Shown: positions 43,301 through 53,194, numbered from the stretch's first letter. The stretch is 64,000 bases of DNA from Eggerthella sp. YY7918 (GCF_000270285.1 NC_015738.1:3038001-3102000); one strand, 5' to 3'. Notes: generated from the sequence alone by a model not told the origin. Numbers and translations: made by a program.

Positions 43301-46300
43301 GATATTGGGAATGTACGAGGGGTCGGACGCGGCCGTCAGCTCGGCGATGCGCAGCTTCGCCCGCACGTTGCCGGAGAGGTATTCGTCGGCGGGCTGCCAG
43401 ACGGGCTGCTCTCCGGTCGCCGTGGGAACGCGGAATATGGCGCCTTTCAGCGCTTCGGCCAGTTCGTTTTCCCCCATTCCGGTCAACCTCGCCATGTAGG
43501 GCAGATCGACCCGTCCGCGTTCAGACAGCGAGGCAGCCAGCGCCGCCTGGGGGTCGTCGGCGTGCGTCACGGGCGCGTTGGGCCGTATCGTGCGCTTGGA
43601 GAACATGTCCGCCTTGCGCTCGAAGTTCCCCTCGCCGTCGAGGATCTCCAATGCGCACAGCAGCGGGTAGGAGGAATCCTGCTTGAGCGCGGCGGCGTTC
43701 GCGCGCGAGTTCAGGATGCCGTGCTTCGCCGCGTAGGCGTCGTAGAGCGCGTTGAGCCTTGCGCGCTCAGCCTCCACCTCCGCATCGGGCGCGCCGTCCT
43801 TTTCGAGCGTTATGAGCCGTCGGGCGCAATCCCGTAGGGGGATCATTCCCCCGATTCGCTCAGCGGCCGCCTTCGAGGGATTCTGCCGGTGCATGAGGGG
43901 ACCCATGCGGAAGTAGAGGGCGCCGCCAGATTCGGCGTAGGACCAGTCGCGCACGTCCGGGTCTGCGGGGATGGCGTCGCCGGGCTCGCTTTCGGGCGCA
44001 TCCCATTCGGGGATGCGGGCGGTCATCTTGCCGAGGGCTTCGCGCAGCGCTTCTTCCAAGTCGGTGCCGGGCTTCGGCCTGCATTCGGAGTCCGCCCGCC
44101 CGTAGGCGTTCGTCGTCGCGGCGAGCTCGCCGAGCACCATGTCGGGGTGGGATGCGAAGTAGGAGTTCACGTCGATGCCCGCCTCGACGCGCTCGGTGTG
44201 CGCCCATTCGGGCTCGCAGACCTCGGCGCGCTCGCGCTTCTGGAGGATGACCACGTCCGCCGTGACTTCGGCATGCGGCGAGAAGGCCGTGTTGGGCAGG
44301 CGGACCGCTCCCACGAGCTCGGCGCGCTCGGCGATCCTTCTGCGGGCGGCGGGATTCTTCTTGTCGAGCGTGCCTTTGGACGTGACGAAAGCCACGATGC
44401 CTCCCGGCCTCACCAAGTCGAGCGCCCTCGCGAAGAACCAATCGTGCACGAGCAGCCCCTCGTCCCGATGGCGGGGATCGTCGACCTGGTAGCTGCCGAA
44501 GGGCACGTTTCCCACCGCGACGTCGAACGATTCGTCGTCGAGGTCTGCGTGCTCGAAGCCGCCGTGGATGATCTCCGCGGACGGATGGAGGGCGCGGGCG
44601 ATGCGCGCGGTCAGGCCGTCGAGCTCCACGCCGACGAGGCGGCAGCCCGCAAGCGCCTCCGGCATGGCGGCGAAGAACGCGCCCGTGCCGCATGACGGCT
44701 CCAGCACCCTGCCGCCCGAAAGCCCCATGCCCCGGATGGCCTCCCATATGGGGCGCGCGATCTCCTGCGGGGTGTAGAACGCCGTGAGCGTGGAGGCGCG
44801 CGCCGCCGCGTACTCCCCGTCGGAGAGCAGCTGGCGCAGCCGGGCCTTCTCGTGCGCCCATTTCCCCGATTCCTCGTCGAACGCGTCGGCGAGGCCGCCC
44901 CAGCCCACGTAGCGCGCGAGCGCTTCGCGCTCTGCGGCGTCGGGCGGGCGGCCTTCCCCCTCGACGGCGACGAGCGCTTCGATGGCCGCGATGTTGCCGC
45001 GCAGCCGCCCGAGCGGGGTGGCGAGCTGTTCGGGATACTCATTTGCCCCATCGTCGAACGAGAAAGCCAGCTGGCCCCGTTCGGGCGGCTTTGCCTCGGA
45101 ACGGCGGGAGGCGGGCTTGTCGCCCGCCTCCCTTCGGCTTGTCTTGGTTTTCTCTTGGCCGCGCTGCTTTTCTAGGCGTACACGACCTTCATCGCCGCCG
45201 CTTCGCGGGCCGCTGCCGCCGCCTCGGCCATCTTCGCCGCCCACGCTGCCGGATCCGCCACCTTCGCCGCTTCGTCCAACCCCCTGCTCTTCGCCACGCG
45301 GGCCGCCAGGTCGTCCGCCATCGCCTCCGCGAGGGCTTCCGTCTCGGCCAGGTGCCTCGCCAGCGCCCCCTGCGCCAGCAGGTCCGCCCGCAGCTCGGGC
45401 TTGCTCGATCTCAGGTATTCGTCCCTCATCAGCGCGAACGGCCCCAGGTTCGCCGCCGCTTCCTCTTCCGTTGCCAGGGTCGGCAGCAGAAGACCACCGC
45501 CCTCCCTGTACGCCATCTCCATCGCCTCTCCTTTCATCGGGCTCTTTTGCCGGATTATGGACGGCGGCGGCCAAGGGCGCAAACGTGCGATGGGATGCTT
45601 CCGGGGCTCTTTCCCGCATCGCGGGGGCTATCGTGCGCAGGACGGCTGCGGCGGCGCTTGCCGTGCGGCAGCCGAGCGCGTTCATCGCCCGGACCGTGCC
45701 GAACATCGGCAGGGCGTCCGCCGCGCGCGGCGTGATGAGCGCGCCGCCTTCGATGCCGCAGCGCGACGCCGCCTCGTAGGCGGCAGATGCCGCCGCGAGC
45801 TCCAGAAGCAGATCCCCGGCCTCGGGGGCTTCGAGGCGTTCCAGGCCGCTTCCGCCGCGCGCTTCCCCGATGGCCGCGACGGCCGATTCCGCGTTTTCGC
45901 GTACGGCGGCGCTCGCCGCCTCGGCGATGGCCTCGATGGTGCCTTTCCTGGCATCAGCCCCGAAGGATTCATGGAGGGCGCCGACGATGGCCGCCTCCTG
46001 CTCCGGGCCGCCAGCCCAAAGCGGCAGCGGGCGGGCGGCGCGCCCGGGCGCCGTGTCCGACACGTCGAAGTAGTAGCGCAACCGCCCCGTTCCCGGGGCT
46101 CCGAACACGGCGATTCCGACTGATCCGCGCTTCACCCGCCGGCCGAACAGGGCATCCCAGCGCTCCAATTCCAACACCGCCTTGGCGTCCGGGCGCTGCG
46201 CGTGGACGAGCGCCTGCTCCGGGAAGGGCAGCTTGTAGTTGCGGCCCGCCGATTCGAGGAACGCCTTCCACGCCTCGGGGCTTTCGCTCAAAGCGACGAG

Positions 46301-46345
46301 GGTCGTTCGGTAGAGTTCTTCAATGGTCCGGTACGTGCTCGCCAC
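40304..46345 (-). CDS. giant ArdC-N6-methylase-SNF2 helicase protein
   Basis: A 2,013-aa protein with a GTG start at 46345 after GAGGAGG. In order it has an ArdC/LtrC-like N-terminal domain (about 10-100), a helical region, a Gly/Arg-rich linker (about 274-391) that overlaps the TnpV-like gene in another frame, an N6-adenine methylase ([10 protein letters not shown] near 547, GNVPFGSY near 611), an SF2/SNF2 helicase with AHEVGAGKT (near 1213), VDEAHYYKN (near 1380) and [11 protein letters not shown] (near 1708), and a coiled-coil tail. Proteins of this build are a backbone gene of Tn1549-type elements and are presumed to act in DNA protection or establishment. No break was seen. Confidence 0.93.
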   Translation of the reverse strand: MASTYRTIEELYRTTLVALSESPEAWKAFLESAGRNYKLPFPEQALVHAQRPDAKAVLELERWDALFGRRVKRGSVGIAVFGAPGTGRLRYYFDVSDTAPGRAARPLPLWAGGPEQEAAIVGALHESFGADARKGTIEAIAEAASAAVRENAESAVAAIGEARGGSGLERLEAPEAGDLLLELAAASAAYEAASRCGIEGGALITPRAADALPMFGTVRAMNALGCRTASAAAAVLRTIAPAMRERAPEASHRTFAPLAAAVHNPAKEPDERRGDGDGVQGGRWSSAADPGNGRGSGGEPGAVRADEGRIPEIEQARAAGGPAGAGGAGEAPGRDGSPRGGDGGRPGGPRGEEQGVGRSGEGGGSGSVGGEDGRGGGSGPRSGGDEGRVRLEKQRGQEKTKTSRREAGDKPASRRSEAKPPERGQLAFSFDDGANEYPEQLATPLGRLRGNIAAIEALVAVEGEGRPPDAAEREALARYVGWGGLADAFDEESGKWAHEKARLRQLLSDGEYAAARASTLTAFYTPQEIARPIWEAIRGMGLSGGRVLEPSCGTGAFFAAMPEALAGCRLVGVELDGLTARIARALHPSAEIIHGGFEHADLDDESFDVAVGNVPFGSYQVDDPRHRDEGLLVHDWFFARALDLVRPGGIVAFVTSKGTLDKKNPAARRRIAERAELVGAVRLPNTAFSPHAEVTADVVILQKRERAEVCEPEWAHTERVEAGIDVNSYFASHPDMVLGELAATTNAYGRADSECRPKPGTDLEEALREALGKMTARIPEWDAPESEPGDAIPADPDVRDWSYAESGGALYFRMGPLMHRQNPSKAAAERIGGMIPLRDCARRLITLEKDGAPDAEVEAERARLNALYDAYAAKHGILNSRANAAALKQDSSYPLLCALEILDGEGNFERKADMFSKRTIRPNAPVTHADDPQAALAASLSERGRVDLPYMARLTGMGENELAEALKGAIFRVPTATGEQPVWQPADEYLSGNVRAKLRIAELTAASDPSYIPNIEALRCAQPPDLGAAEISVRLGATWIPADDVREFVLHLLDPSYWVREQVAVRYSAATAQWRIEGKGRDGSNVRALSTYGTRRMSAYHIIEETLNLKDARVVDYVEDENGKKKPVLNKKETAVALAKQEAIKAAFKEWVFSDQARRERLVAAYNERFNAIRPREFDGSHLAFPGMNPEIELRPHQRNAVARILYGKNALLAHEVGAGKTFTMAAAAMELRRIGLCSKPLFVVPNHLTGQWASEWLRLYPAANLLVATKRDFERRNRRRFCARIASGDWDGVIMGHTQFEKIPVSVERQRAFIESQIAELSDGIAEIKAQHGERFSVKQMEITKKRLNVRLAKFADQTDKDDVLTFEELGVDRIFVDEAHYYKNLFFHTKMRNVSGIAQSEAMKSSDLFMKCRILDEQTGGRGTVFATGTPVSNSMAELYTMQRYLQYGELERLGFSHFDCWASTFGETVTALELAPEGTGYRQKTRFSRFYNLPELMSMFKQVADVQTADTLALPTPKVHLRNVAVQPSPVQRELVAGLAERAEAVRAGSVPAEKDNMLLITNDGRKIALDQRLADPALPDFEGSKVNACCENVLRIWRDGAEERLTQLVFCDLSTPKGDGSFNVYDDLRRKLVARGVPEGEVAFIHDTDTEAKKLALFGKVNAGAVRILMGSTQKMGAGTNVQRRLAAIHDLDCPWRPADLQQRLGRIERQGNMNAEVEAYRYVTEGTFDAYLYQLVEGKQRFIAQVMTSKSPVRTAADVDEAALSYAELKALATGNPLVKERMGLDVEVSRLRMLKADHLAQKYALEDKAAKDYPQRMASLSARLESLEADVAKARANPPPTKEAFSMEVRGTAFRERAAAGEAVLAARGEMTETGAMPLGSYRGFSLELTFDRMSAAFEMRIVGEAEHKCELGGDAAGAVTRLDNAIAKMGAEADECRARLEEARRQMEAARTEATKPFPHEGELKEKSARLAELDALLDVGKSGPEQLCDDGHEPERAEKKKEFER
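45172..45522 (-). CDS. TnpV-like protein encoded inside the helicase gene, other frame
   Basis: A 116-aa protein, [16 protein letters not shown]..., with [20 protein letters not shown] and [20 protein letters not shown], the layout of TnpV of Tn4451-type transposons. A strong site, AAAGGAGAGGCG, precedes its ATG at 45522. It lies on the same strand as the 2,013-aa helicase gene but in a different frame, across the helicase segment that is low-complexity Gly/Arg/Glu. Normal-looking protein in this frame and composition-driven sequence in the other suggest the TnpV frame is under selection. The function of TnpV is unknown. Confidence 0.68.
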   Translation of the reverse strand: MEMAYREGGGLLLPTLATEEEAAANLGPFALMRDEYLRSSKPELRADLLAQGALARHLAETEALAEAMADDLAARVAKSRGLDEAAKVADPAAWAAKMAEAAAAAREAAAMKVVYA

Positions 46346-46447
46346 GCGTCACCTCCTCGGAAGCTTCGTAGGTTCGCTCGCAGGCGTGATTTCCCGCGGG
46401 CCCCTTGGTTAGAATCGGCCAAATCCTCCAATAGACGGGAGTTTTTC

Positions 46448-46585
46448 ATGAGGAAGCTGCTCGCCCTGCTCAGGCTGGTGGCCGCCGTTTTCGCTCTGGC
46501 GGCTGCCGCCTACGTTTGCCTCGTCGTTTTCGGCGTTTTCTCGGCTCTCGACAGCGCGACCTCCGGGTATTCCATCTACCGCTAG
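46448..46585 (+). CDS. 45-aa single-helix membrane peptide
   Basis: MRKLLALLRLVAAVFALAAA continues through one long hydrophobic helix and ends TSGYSIYR. GGGAG lies 7 bp before the ATG. It is rightward in the gap between the leftward helicase and surface-protein genes, so it would need its own promoter in 46350-46440. No family recognised; it could be a chance frame, but the ribosome site and helix pattern support it. Confidence 0.45.
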   Translation: MRKLLALLRLVAAVFALAAAAYVCLVVFGVFSALDSATSGYSIYR

Positions 46586-46636
46586 CCGGCAGGTGGCGAA
46601 TGGCCCTCGCGGGCCGCCCGCCCGCCGCGCGCGTTC

Positions 46637-48928
46637 TCATCGGATCTCGGGGATTTCGCGCTCGCCGAGTTCTTCGGCGTCCTTCTCGCGGCACCGCTTC
46701 ATAGCGACGGCAAGGCATCCGAAGCCGGCCGCCGCGATGGCGGCCGAGACGGCGGCCAAGGGCGCGAGGTTCACGCCGGTCTTGTCGAAGGGCTCGCCCC
46801 CTTCGACTGCGGGCGCAGGGGTCGCCTCGTCCTCCATGGTCACTGTCTGAACGTCGCCCGTGGCCTCGACCTCGAATTCAACGTCCTCCGCCAGCTCATA
46901 GCCCTCGGGCGCGCTTTCCTCGTGCAAGGTGTACGTTCCCGGCGCGAGCTTCTCTATGCGGTGGGGCTCTTCGGCGGAAACCCACTCCTCCACCACGGCG
47001 CCCTCGGCGTCGAGCACCTGCATGGCCGCCCCGGAAAGCGGCGCGCCCGTTTCCGCGTCCACCTTCTCGGCATCGACCTTGGTGAAGTCGTCCTCCATGG
47101 TCACCTTCTGGGAAACCTGGCCGGACACCACCTCGAAATCCACGCTGTTTGCGACCAGGTAGCCCTCGGGGGCGATCTCCTCGCGCAGGGTGTAGGAGCC
47201 CTCGTCGAGCACGATCTCGTGCGGCTCTTCCCCGGACACCCATTCGTCCACCACGTTGCCTTCGGCGTCGGTCACTTGGAGCGTGGCGCCCGGAAGCTCC
47301 TCGCCCGTCACGATGTCGGCTTTGGAGATGGAGACGTGCGGCTTGTCCGAGTTCACCAGCGTCCCGAGGTCGATGGTCGCGCCGTCTCGGTACACGCTCA
47401 CCTCGAACGCGGGGATGAGTTCCCGGTCGGCGTTCGCCTCGCAGGGCTGCTCTTCCACGATGTAGGCGTCATACGGCAGCGCGCCCAAGGCGTCGTCGGG
47501 CTCCCCGCCGCCGAACCACACGCCGGACTCCGCCGTGCCGCCGTTGGTGTCGGCGGTGTGGGGGTTCCACGACGCGGCGGTGGATGCGCAGCCGTTGGCG
47601 TCGGTGACGATGGTGTGGCTTTCTCCAGTGGTGGCGCTGGTGACGAGGAACGGCACGCCGGCCATGCGGCCTTGGTCGCCCTCGCCGACCTTCACGAGTT
47701 TCAAGTCGCCTCGGATGACCTGCTCAGTGAGCTCGTCGGCCACCTCGTGTTCGAAAACGGGCGATTCGCTGCCCGCCATGTCCGCTGTGACGGTTATCTC
47801 GTGGGCCTCGGGGTCGGGCAGGTAGCCGGCGGGCGCTTTCGTCTCCTTGATGGTCACGGTGCCGAGGGGGATGCCCTCGAAAGGCAGCTTCGAGTTCTCC
47901 ACGACGCCCTTCGCGGTCACGTATTCGCCGCCGTGAAGGTAGGTGGCCTCGTACTCCGCGCCGTCGAGAGATGCGGCTCCCTGTGGCTCGGGCAGCAAGG
48001 TTTCGGCGTCTTTCTTGATGAGCGTGAGATTCACCGTGACGGGGGCGTCTTGCGCGTTCACGTGAACGTTGCCGCCGGCGACCGTCACGTGGAACTCCTC
48101 CTGGGAAAGCGCGTAGCCCGCTGGCGCGCTGATCTCGCGCACGACGTAGTCGCCGTTGGGCAGCTTCTCGGAGGTCTGCCCGTGGCCGCTCTCGTCGGTG
48201 GTGAACTGCGCCACGAGGCTTCCGCCCTGGTAGACGCCGTAGACCGCGCCGGCGAGCGTGTACTCGCCGTTGCCGGCCGTCACCGACGCATCGGCGCTCG
48301 TCTTGTCGAGCGTGACGAAGCCGCCCTCGGACAGCCCCCTGTACACGGCGAAGCTGGCGTAGGTCTTGCCGTGCCCGCCGTCGATGCCCCACATGTAGTC
48401 GAATCGCACGTTGCAGGTGCCGAAGTGTTCGCTCCATGCGTGATAGACCGTTGCGCCTTCGCCCGCGATGGCGCAGTGCACGGTGGCACCCGACGCGTTG
48501 GAGAACACGATGACGTCGCCCGGCTTCACGGTTCCCGCCGCGAACGCGGCGTTGTAGTCATCCGCCGACGAGCCGCGGAACGTCTCGTGCGCGGCGCAGA
48601 ACGCCGCGATGGCGTCCGTTCCGCAGTTGCCGGGGCTTCCGCCGGGCCAGCTCAGCCCGTAGACGTTGGCGATGACCCAGCCGACGAACCCCGAGCAATC
48701 CCAGCCCGAGGTGCCTTTGCCTCCCCAGACGTAGGGCGTGCCCATCAGGTCTTCTATGCCGCCTTTCACTTCCTCCCAAGTGGCGTCGCTGAGCGAGCCG
48801 TCTGCCGCGTATGCCGCTTGGCTGCGCGAAGGAAGCCCCGCGAACACCGCCGCCGCGACGAGGAGGGCCGCGAGCATGCAGCGGATTATCTTGCCCGCAG
48901 CGCGGCCGTTGGTTGCCTGTGCTTTCAT
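46637..48928 (-). CDS. NlpC/P60-CnaB repeat surface protein
   Basis: A 763-aa exported protein. It has a signal peptide (1-41) and an NlpC/P60 cysteine peptidase domain (45-205; Cys78 in GWDCSGF, His151 in ATVHCAIAG). About five SpaA/CnaB-type repeats follow (markers: LPNGDYVVREISAPAGYAL, LDEGSYTLREEIAPEGYLV, LAPGTYTLHEESAPEGYEL). A C-terminal PFDKTGVN motif, membrane helix and basic tail form a likely variant sorting signal. CnaB domains often carry Lys-Asn isopeptide bonds. The adjacent class B sortase could anchor it to the wall. Fusion of a wall hydrolase to adhesin repeats suggests a role in mating contact plus wall remodelling. Confidence 0.9.
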   Translation of the reverse strand: MKAQATNGRAAGKIIRCMLAALLVAAAVFAGLPSRSQAAYAADGSLSDATWEEVKGGIEDLMGTPYVWGGKGTSGWDCSGFVGWVIANVYGLSWPGGSPGNCGTDAIAAFCAAHETFRGSSADDYNAAFAAGTVKPGDVIVFSNASGATVHCAIAGEGATVYHAWSEHFGTCNVRFDYMWGIDGGHGKTYASFAVYRGLSEGGFVTLDKTSADASVTAGNGEYTLAGAVYGVYQGGSLVAQFTTDESGHGQTSEKLPNGDYVVREISAPAGYALSQEEFHVTVAGGNVHVNAQDAPVTVNLTLIKKDAETLLPEPQGAASLDGAEYEATYLHGGEYVTAKGVVENSKLPFEGIPLGTVTIKETKAPAGYLPDPEAHEITVTADMAGSESPVFEHEVADELTEQVIRGDLKLVKVGEGDQGRMAGVPFLVTSATTGESHTIVTDANGCASTAASWNPHTADTNGGTAESGVWFGGGEPDDALGALPYDAYIVEEQPCEANADRELIPAFEVSVYRDGATIDLGTLVNSDKPHVSISKADIVTGEELPGATLQVTDAEGNVVDEWVSGEEPHEIVLDEGSYTLREEIAPEGYLVANSVDFEVVSGQVSQKVTMEDDFTKVDAEKVDAETGAPLSGAAMQVLDAEGAVVEEWVSAEEPHRIEKLAPGTYTLHEESAPEGYELAEDVEFEVEATGDVQTVTMEDEATPAPAVEGGEPFDKTGVNLAPLAAVSAAIAAAGFGCLAVAMKRCREKDAEELGEREIPEIR

Positions 48929-49021
48929 GTTCTTCTCCTTGCGTTGTCGTTTTCTGCGTTTGCGTGCCGGACGTTCGGATCGCCCTTACATTCCGTGCTC
49001 CCTTCTCTCGCTTTGAGGCCG

Positions 49022-49813
49022 TCAGCTTTCCGCGGGCTGCGCGTACACGAGCGTCCTCTCGTTCGCGTAGGTCGTGTACGAGCAGGTCACGAACGTGAAC
49101 AGCTGCGAAGCGTTTTCGTCGTTCGATATGCGCACGTCGCACTCCTCGAAGCGTTGCGCGTACCAGGCGCGCATCTCGTCGGCGGATGAGAAGTCCGTCC
49201 GCTTGGCGTTTTCGCTGCCGTCGATCACGTCCACCGCCGACACGGAAAGCTCCATGGCCCCGTTGGGAGTTTGCAGCTCGATGGTCGGATGCGAGCGCGC
49301 GAACGCCTCGTCCGAGTAGCGCGCGAAGTCAGCGAACATCGCCACGAATCCGCCGCCCATGTTGTGTCCGAACACCACCGCGCTCATGCCGCCCACGCCG
49401 TCGCACGCCGCGTCCACGTAGGGGCATCCGTAGGGGTTCCACGAGCGGTAGATGTCGTGGCTCAGGTAGTAATCGGGGTCGCCGCCCGGCGCCTGCACGA
49501 CGGCGTAGTCGATGGCGGTGCCATCGACGCTCACCCACGCGACGATCGCGGGGTTCACAACCCGCCAGTAATCCCAATCGACCCCTTCGGCATCTGCCGC
49601 GGTGGGCGATTCGTTCGAAGCCATTGCGGAAACCGCTGCCGCTGACAGGCTTCCGAACGGCTGCCCCCTGGGGTTGGGCACCACCGACGCGGCGCTTCCG
49701 GCGGTCGATGCCTGGAAGGCGGCCATCGCCCCGCAGAGGGCGAGCAGCAGGATCCCGGCGAGAAGCCAGCCCGCCGCCCTCCGCCTCGGTCGCTTGTGGT
49801 CGGCTTCGCTCAT
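49022..49813 (-). CDS. srtB: class B sortase
   Basis: A 263-aa protein with one N-terminal membrane helix (13-33) and a sortase domain holding His150 (VVFGHNMGG), Cys244 (FVTCSY) and Arg253 (NERTLVYAQ). The WRVVNPAIVAWVSVDGTAID region before the domain core is typical of class B. It lies directly upstream of the CnaB surface-protein gene, 93 bp apart, so the surface protein is its probable substrate. Confidence 0.93.
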   Translation of the reverse strand: MSEADHKRPRRRAAGWLLAGILLLALCGAMAAFQASTAGSAASVVPNPRGQPFGSLSAAAVSAMASNESPTAADAEGVDWDYWRVVNPAIVAWVSVDGTAIDYAVVQAPGGDPDYYLSHDIYRSWNPYGCPYVDAACDGVGGMSAVVFGHNMGGGFVAMFADFARYSDEAFARSHPTIELQTPNGAMELSVSAVDVIDGSENAKRTDFSSADEMRAWYAQRFEECDVRISNDENASQLFTFVTCSYTTYANERTLVYAQPAES

Positions 49814-49828
49814 TGGCTGCCCCCTTCC

Positions 49829-49866
49829 AAAACCGAAGGCGGCCCCGCAGAGCCGCCTTCGGTTTT
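49829..49866 (-). terminator. strong hairpin terminator between parB and the sortase gene
   Basis: A perfect 15-bp stem (arms 49829-49843 and 49852-49866) with an 8-nt loop. On the leftward strand the stem ends in TTTT, so it may end the parAB transcript and separate it from the sortase operon. The 225-bp gap around it has no gene; a CCCTG/CAGGG repeat around GTTGCAAC lies near 49980-50008. Confidence 0.75.
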
Positions 49867-50038
49867 CGTTTCTCTCCGGTATGAGGTTTTATTTCCGGCA
49901 AGGTTGGTTGCCATCCCCTTCTTCGGCTGGTAATCCCCGGAAGGGGGTGGGGTGTGGGGAGGGGGAAACCCGGAAAACGCCCTGGTTGCAACATATGCTG
50001 GATCAGGGCGCACGTCCCCCTTGGCCTGTCGGTGGGCC

Positions 50039-50977
50039 TCAGCGCTCGCGGGCGCGCTTCCTCTCGTGGCGCTCTAAGAGCTCGAGCGCCTTGACTATGC
50101 GGGCCTCCACGGCCTCCCTGCTCGTGCCGGGCTTGAAGAAACGCTCTATCTTCTCGCGGGGGATGCGGAACTGTTCCACCTGGTTGGGTTTGCGCTCGCC
50201 CATGATGGACGCCATGGCTTCTCGCGACAGCGCGCCCTGCTCCGAGAGCCTGCGCATCCTGATCGCCTGGGCGTGGGACGGCGTGCACGCCTCCATCCCC
50301 ATGGCGTCGAGCAGGTCGTCCTGCTCCCTTTCGGACAGATAGCTGATCTCCACGGCGGGGCGCATGGCCATCGACCCGCCGTCCACCATGTCGAGCAGAT
50401 CGGGGTTGAGGTGCGTGAGGCGGACGTAGCGCTGTACTTGGCTTTTGCTCTCCCCCGATTGTTCCGCCACAATGTCGCGCGAGCGTGCGTTGGCCAACTT
50501 GTGCCCCACTGGGGCACAAGTCAAGTCGGAGCGGTACCCCTGCCGGCTCAGAGCGTCGATTTTCATCTTGTAGGCGAACGCTTTCTCGCTCGGCAACACG
50601 TTCTCGCGCTGGATGTTCGCGTCCACCATCGCGATGACCGCCTCGTCGTAGGTCATCTCCCGAACCACGGCGGGAAGGGCCTCCAGCCCCGCCATCTCGG
50701 CGGCGCGCTTGCGCCTGTGGCCGCTCACCATCTCGTAGCGCCCGTTCTCCTTCGGCCTCACGAGCGCGGGCACGAGCACGCCGAATCTGGAAACGCTCTC
50801 GGCCATGTCGCGCAAGGCGTCGTCATCGACGCGGAAGGGATGGTCCGGGAAGGGATCTATCATGTAGAGGGGGATGACCCCCACTTTCTCGCAGCCCACC
50901 TCGTCGCGCTCGGCCTGCGTGGTGAACAGGTCATCGAGCGACGGCAGGTCGATGGGTATCGCGCTTTCTCTGGGCAT
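50039..50977 (-). CDS. parB: ParB-family partition protein
   Basis: A 312-aa protein with IDPFPDHPFRVDDDALRDMA at the start of the ParB domain, the motif VSGHRRKRAAEMAGL, and a central HTH-like AEQSGESKSQVQRYVRLTHL. It should bind parS-like sites and work with ParA to retain the element when it is excised. The start follows GGAGGAGGTG and lies inside the end of parA (47-bp overlap). Confidence 0.93.
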   Translation of the reverse strand: MPRESAIPIDLPSLDDLFTTQAERDEVGCEKVGVIPLYMIDPFPDHPFRVDDDALRDMAESVSRFGVLVPALVRPKENGRYEMVSGHRRKRAAEMAGLEALPAVVREMTYDEAVIAMVDANIQRENVLPSEKAFAYKMKIDALSRQGYRSDLTCAPVGHKLANARSRDIVAEQSGESKSQVQRYVRLTHLNPDLLDMVDGGSMAMRPAVEISYLSEREQDDLLDAMGMEACTPSHAQAIRMRRLSEQGALSREAMASIMGERKPNQVEQFRIPREKIERFFKPGTSREAVEARIVKALELLERHERKRARER

Positions 50978-51758
50978 CTTCGAGCACCTCCTCCGCCAGC
51001 TTCGCGTAGGCCGCCGCGACGGGGCTTTTCGCGTCGTGTTGGAAGATGCTCTTTCCGTAGGCGCTCGTCTCCGCAGCCCTCACCGCCAAGGGCACGGTGG
51101 CGCCGAACACGCGCAGCGTCTTCCCGTAGCCTTCGCGCAGCGAGGCCTCGATCTGCTTGGCGAGGTTCGTCCTGCCGTCAACGAGCGTCAGCAGCACGCC
51201 CTCGATTTCCAAGTGTGGGTTGATCTGCCGCTTCACGCGCCCTATCGTCTTGACGAGCTGGGTCATGCCCTTCGCGGGAAGATACTGCGCCTGCACGGGC
51301 ACGATGACGGAATCGGCGGCGGCCAACGCGTTGACGGCGAGCATGCCGAGGGACGGCATGCAGTCTATGAGGGCGTAGTCGTAGCCGCGCTTGGCCTCGT
51401 CGAGCCATGCTTTGAGCGTTCGCTCGCGGTTCATGGCGGTGACGAGCGCCACCTCTGTGCCCGACAGCTCGATGTTCGCGGGCATCAGGTCAACGCCCTC
51501 GGGGTGCTTCAATATCCCGGCATCGGGTTCCAGCGGCTCGTCGCGGGCGACCGCCTCCAAATGGGTCGCCAACGTGGTTTCCAGCTCGTCGGGATTGCGC
51601 CAGCCGAGCGATGCGGTGAGGTCGCCCTGCGGGTCGGCATCTATTAGCAGAACGCGCTTCCCGCTCATGGCGAGCGCCACGCCGAGGCTTGCGGCGGTGG
51701 TCGTCTTGCCCGTGCCGCCTTTCTGATTTGCTATCGCTACGACTTTGCACCTGCTCAT
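50931..51758 (-). CDS. parA: ParA-family partition ATPase
   Basis: A 275-aa ATPase opening MSRCKVVAIANQKGGTGKTT, a deviant Walker A (KGGTGKT), then LLIDADPQGDLTASLGW and DYALIDCMPSLGMLAVNAL. The ATG at 51758 follows GGAGACC. It is the first gene of the parAB pair and lacks an N-terminal HTH, so ParB or another protein may autoregulate the operon. Confidence 0.95.
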   Translation of the reverse strand: MSRCKVVAIANQKGGTGKTTTAASLGVALAMSGKRVLLIDADPQGDLTASLGWRNPDELETTLATHLEAVARDEPLEPDAGILKHPEGVDLMPANIELSGTEVALVTAMNRERTLKAWLDEAKRGYDYALIDCMPSLGMLAVNALAAADSVIVPVQAQYLPAKGMTQLVKTIGRVKRQINPHLEIEGVLLTLVDGRTNLAKQIEASLREGYGKTLRVFGATVPLAVRAAETSAYGKSIFQHDAKSPVAAAYAKLAEEVLEDAQRKRDTHRPAVAR

Positions 51759-52613
51759 AGGCGGTCTCCAATGGTTCGCAGGGCAGGTAGCGACGATGCG
51801 GCCACGAAACGAACACAAACGAAGCCCCTGTTGCATGGTCCGGCGGGGTCGAGAATGCGCACGTTCGTCAAAAGTTCGTCAAAAACGCGCGTTTCTCCTG
51901 TTTCCCGAACGGATTGAAAAACAAAGGCGTGTCGAAAAGTACGCCTTTGAACTGGTTTTTTGTGATTGTCTGTTTTGTGAGTTTCCTGAAAAATCGGGCG
52001 TGAAATTGATTGGGAAGCTTGGGCCTTACCACTTGGCGACACCCGCATGTTAACGGATTATAACCTTACATTCCCCGTTGTTGGAAGAATATCAGCCAAT
52101 AATCCATGTATGAACTAGGCGGCACGCCTCGGGAAGTTCATATACCTCGTCTCCATGTCGAGCCCTGTATTGGGAACATAGTCTGCGTAAAGATCAAACG
52201 TGTAAGCTAGCAAGAAGGCGGCGATGGGTTTGTTTCCGCTCATGACAGGATGCAAAGACGGGCTACTCAACGATGCGATTCGCTGAAGCGCATTATTGGA
52301 CAACAGCGTTACACGGGAAGGCTCAATATGTCGATATGCGCATTGAGCCTTCTCTTTGGGTTTCAAGACATCTTCGGCCACACCGAGCGTCAATCGCCGC
52401 AAATGCTCGCAGGCACAAATCGACAAGAGTTGCGCACGATCCTACAAGCGAGTAATCCGGCACATAAGGGTTGCACATTCTTGCGGCTTGCATGCCGTCG
52501 GTCGGGCAGTAAAGACCTATCCTAACAGCATCTCGCTCTGAAAGTTGCCAAGCCTTGTGTAAGGACTCTCACACCACGAGAAGCACGGAGTTAAGCTGGT
52601 AGGCAGAACCAAA
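51759..52613. other. long stretch without a convincing gene, right of parA
   Basis: 855 bp. Apart from the tandem repeat upstream of parA there is only a leftward frame (52115-52426) ending MSGNKPIAAFLLAYTFDLYADY..., which has no good start and no recognised family. The composition is lower in GC than the conjugation genes. The element's right border may lie here or further right; no duplicated att-like sequence could be identified by eye. Confidence 0.5.
51863..51884. repeat. tandem 11-bp repeat upstream of parA
   Basis: Two perfect adjacent copies of GTTCGTCAAAA, 105 bp upstream of the parA start. On the leftward strand each copy contains TTGACG, a -35-like element. They could be part of the parAB promoter or short iterons for ParB or another binding protein. 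Confidence 0.6.
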
Positions 52614-52733
52614 TTATTTACCTTTTTCTTCTTTTTCCTTCTTCTTTTTCTTGCTCCACCACGTACCAGCTAACGAGCATCCTCCACCTAAAATAAGCAC
52701 AACAATCAAAATGTATACCCATAAATTGTCCAT
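52614..52733 (-). CDS. 39-aa membrane peptide with Lys/Glu-rich tail
   Basis: A short leftward frame: MDNLWVYILIVVLILGGGCS, then LAGTWWSKKKKKEKEEKGK. It has one hydrophobic helix with a lipobox-like GGGC and a highly charged tail. GAGAGGAAAA precedes the ATG. No family is recognised. Its neighbours to the right are two further small membrane-protein genes on the same strand. Confidence 0.5.
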   Translation of the reverse strand: MDNLWVYILIVVLILGGGCSLAGTWWSKKKKKEKEEKGK

Positions 52734-52904
52734 TATGTTTTCCTCTCTCGCAGACTTACGTTACATGCCATCCCGAACAAGTAGAGAGTCATCTCAGAAT
52801 CTTTATTAGTTGAAATTCAGAAGTAGGGCATTAGTGCTTGGAACTAGCGCGATTAGCACTGAACCTGTTGTAAGCAAACAACTTGATATCGTCGCTTGAC
52901 TATC

Positions 52905-53039
52905 TTATTGACGGATCCCTTCAAGCTCTTTAACGCGAGCATTAAGCTTAACGAGTGCGCATCCGACGACAACGAGAGCGACGATAAAAACCAATGAGAG
53001 CGTGAGCAGCAGGACGGGCAGTGCGTTTGCGGTAATCAT
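52905..53039 (-). CDS. 44-aa single-helix membrane peptide
   Basis: MITANALPVLLLTLSLVFIV continues as a long hydrophobic helix and ends in a short charged segment LNARVKELEGIRQ that could pair as a coiled coil. AAAGGAAC is well placed before the ATG at 53039. Function unknown; it could belong to a small membrane-peptide group with the genes on either side. Confidence 0.55.
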   Translation of the reverse strand: MITANALPVLLLTLSLVFIVALVVVGCALVKLNARVKELEGIRQ

Positions 53040-53194
53040 GATAGTTCCTTTCGTTCGGATTGATTGAGTGCCACAACGATTAGGAACCACCGCTGTATAA
53101 CGAGAATAACAGTATTCATTACATAAAGCAAGAAATAGTTTACATATACCTAAACGAGAGGTTCGCCTGCTGCAATCGACAAAAGGAGCGTACT

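Noticed and set aside
46922-49189. 755-aa open frame antisense to the CnaB surface protein
   Set aside because: His/Val/Arg-rich shadow of the third codon positions of the real gene; no domain, no ribosome site.
52115-52426. Leftward 103-aa frame in the gap right of parA
   Set aside because: The C-terminal half looks somewhat protein-like, but there is no good start site, no family and no partner; kept only as part of the gap description.
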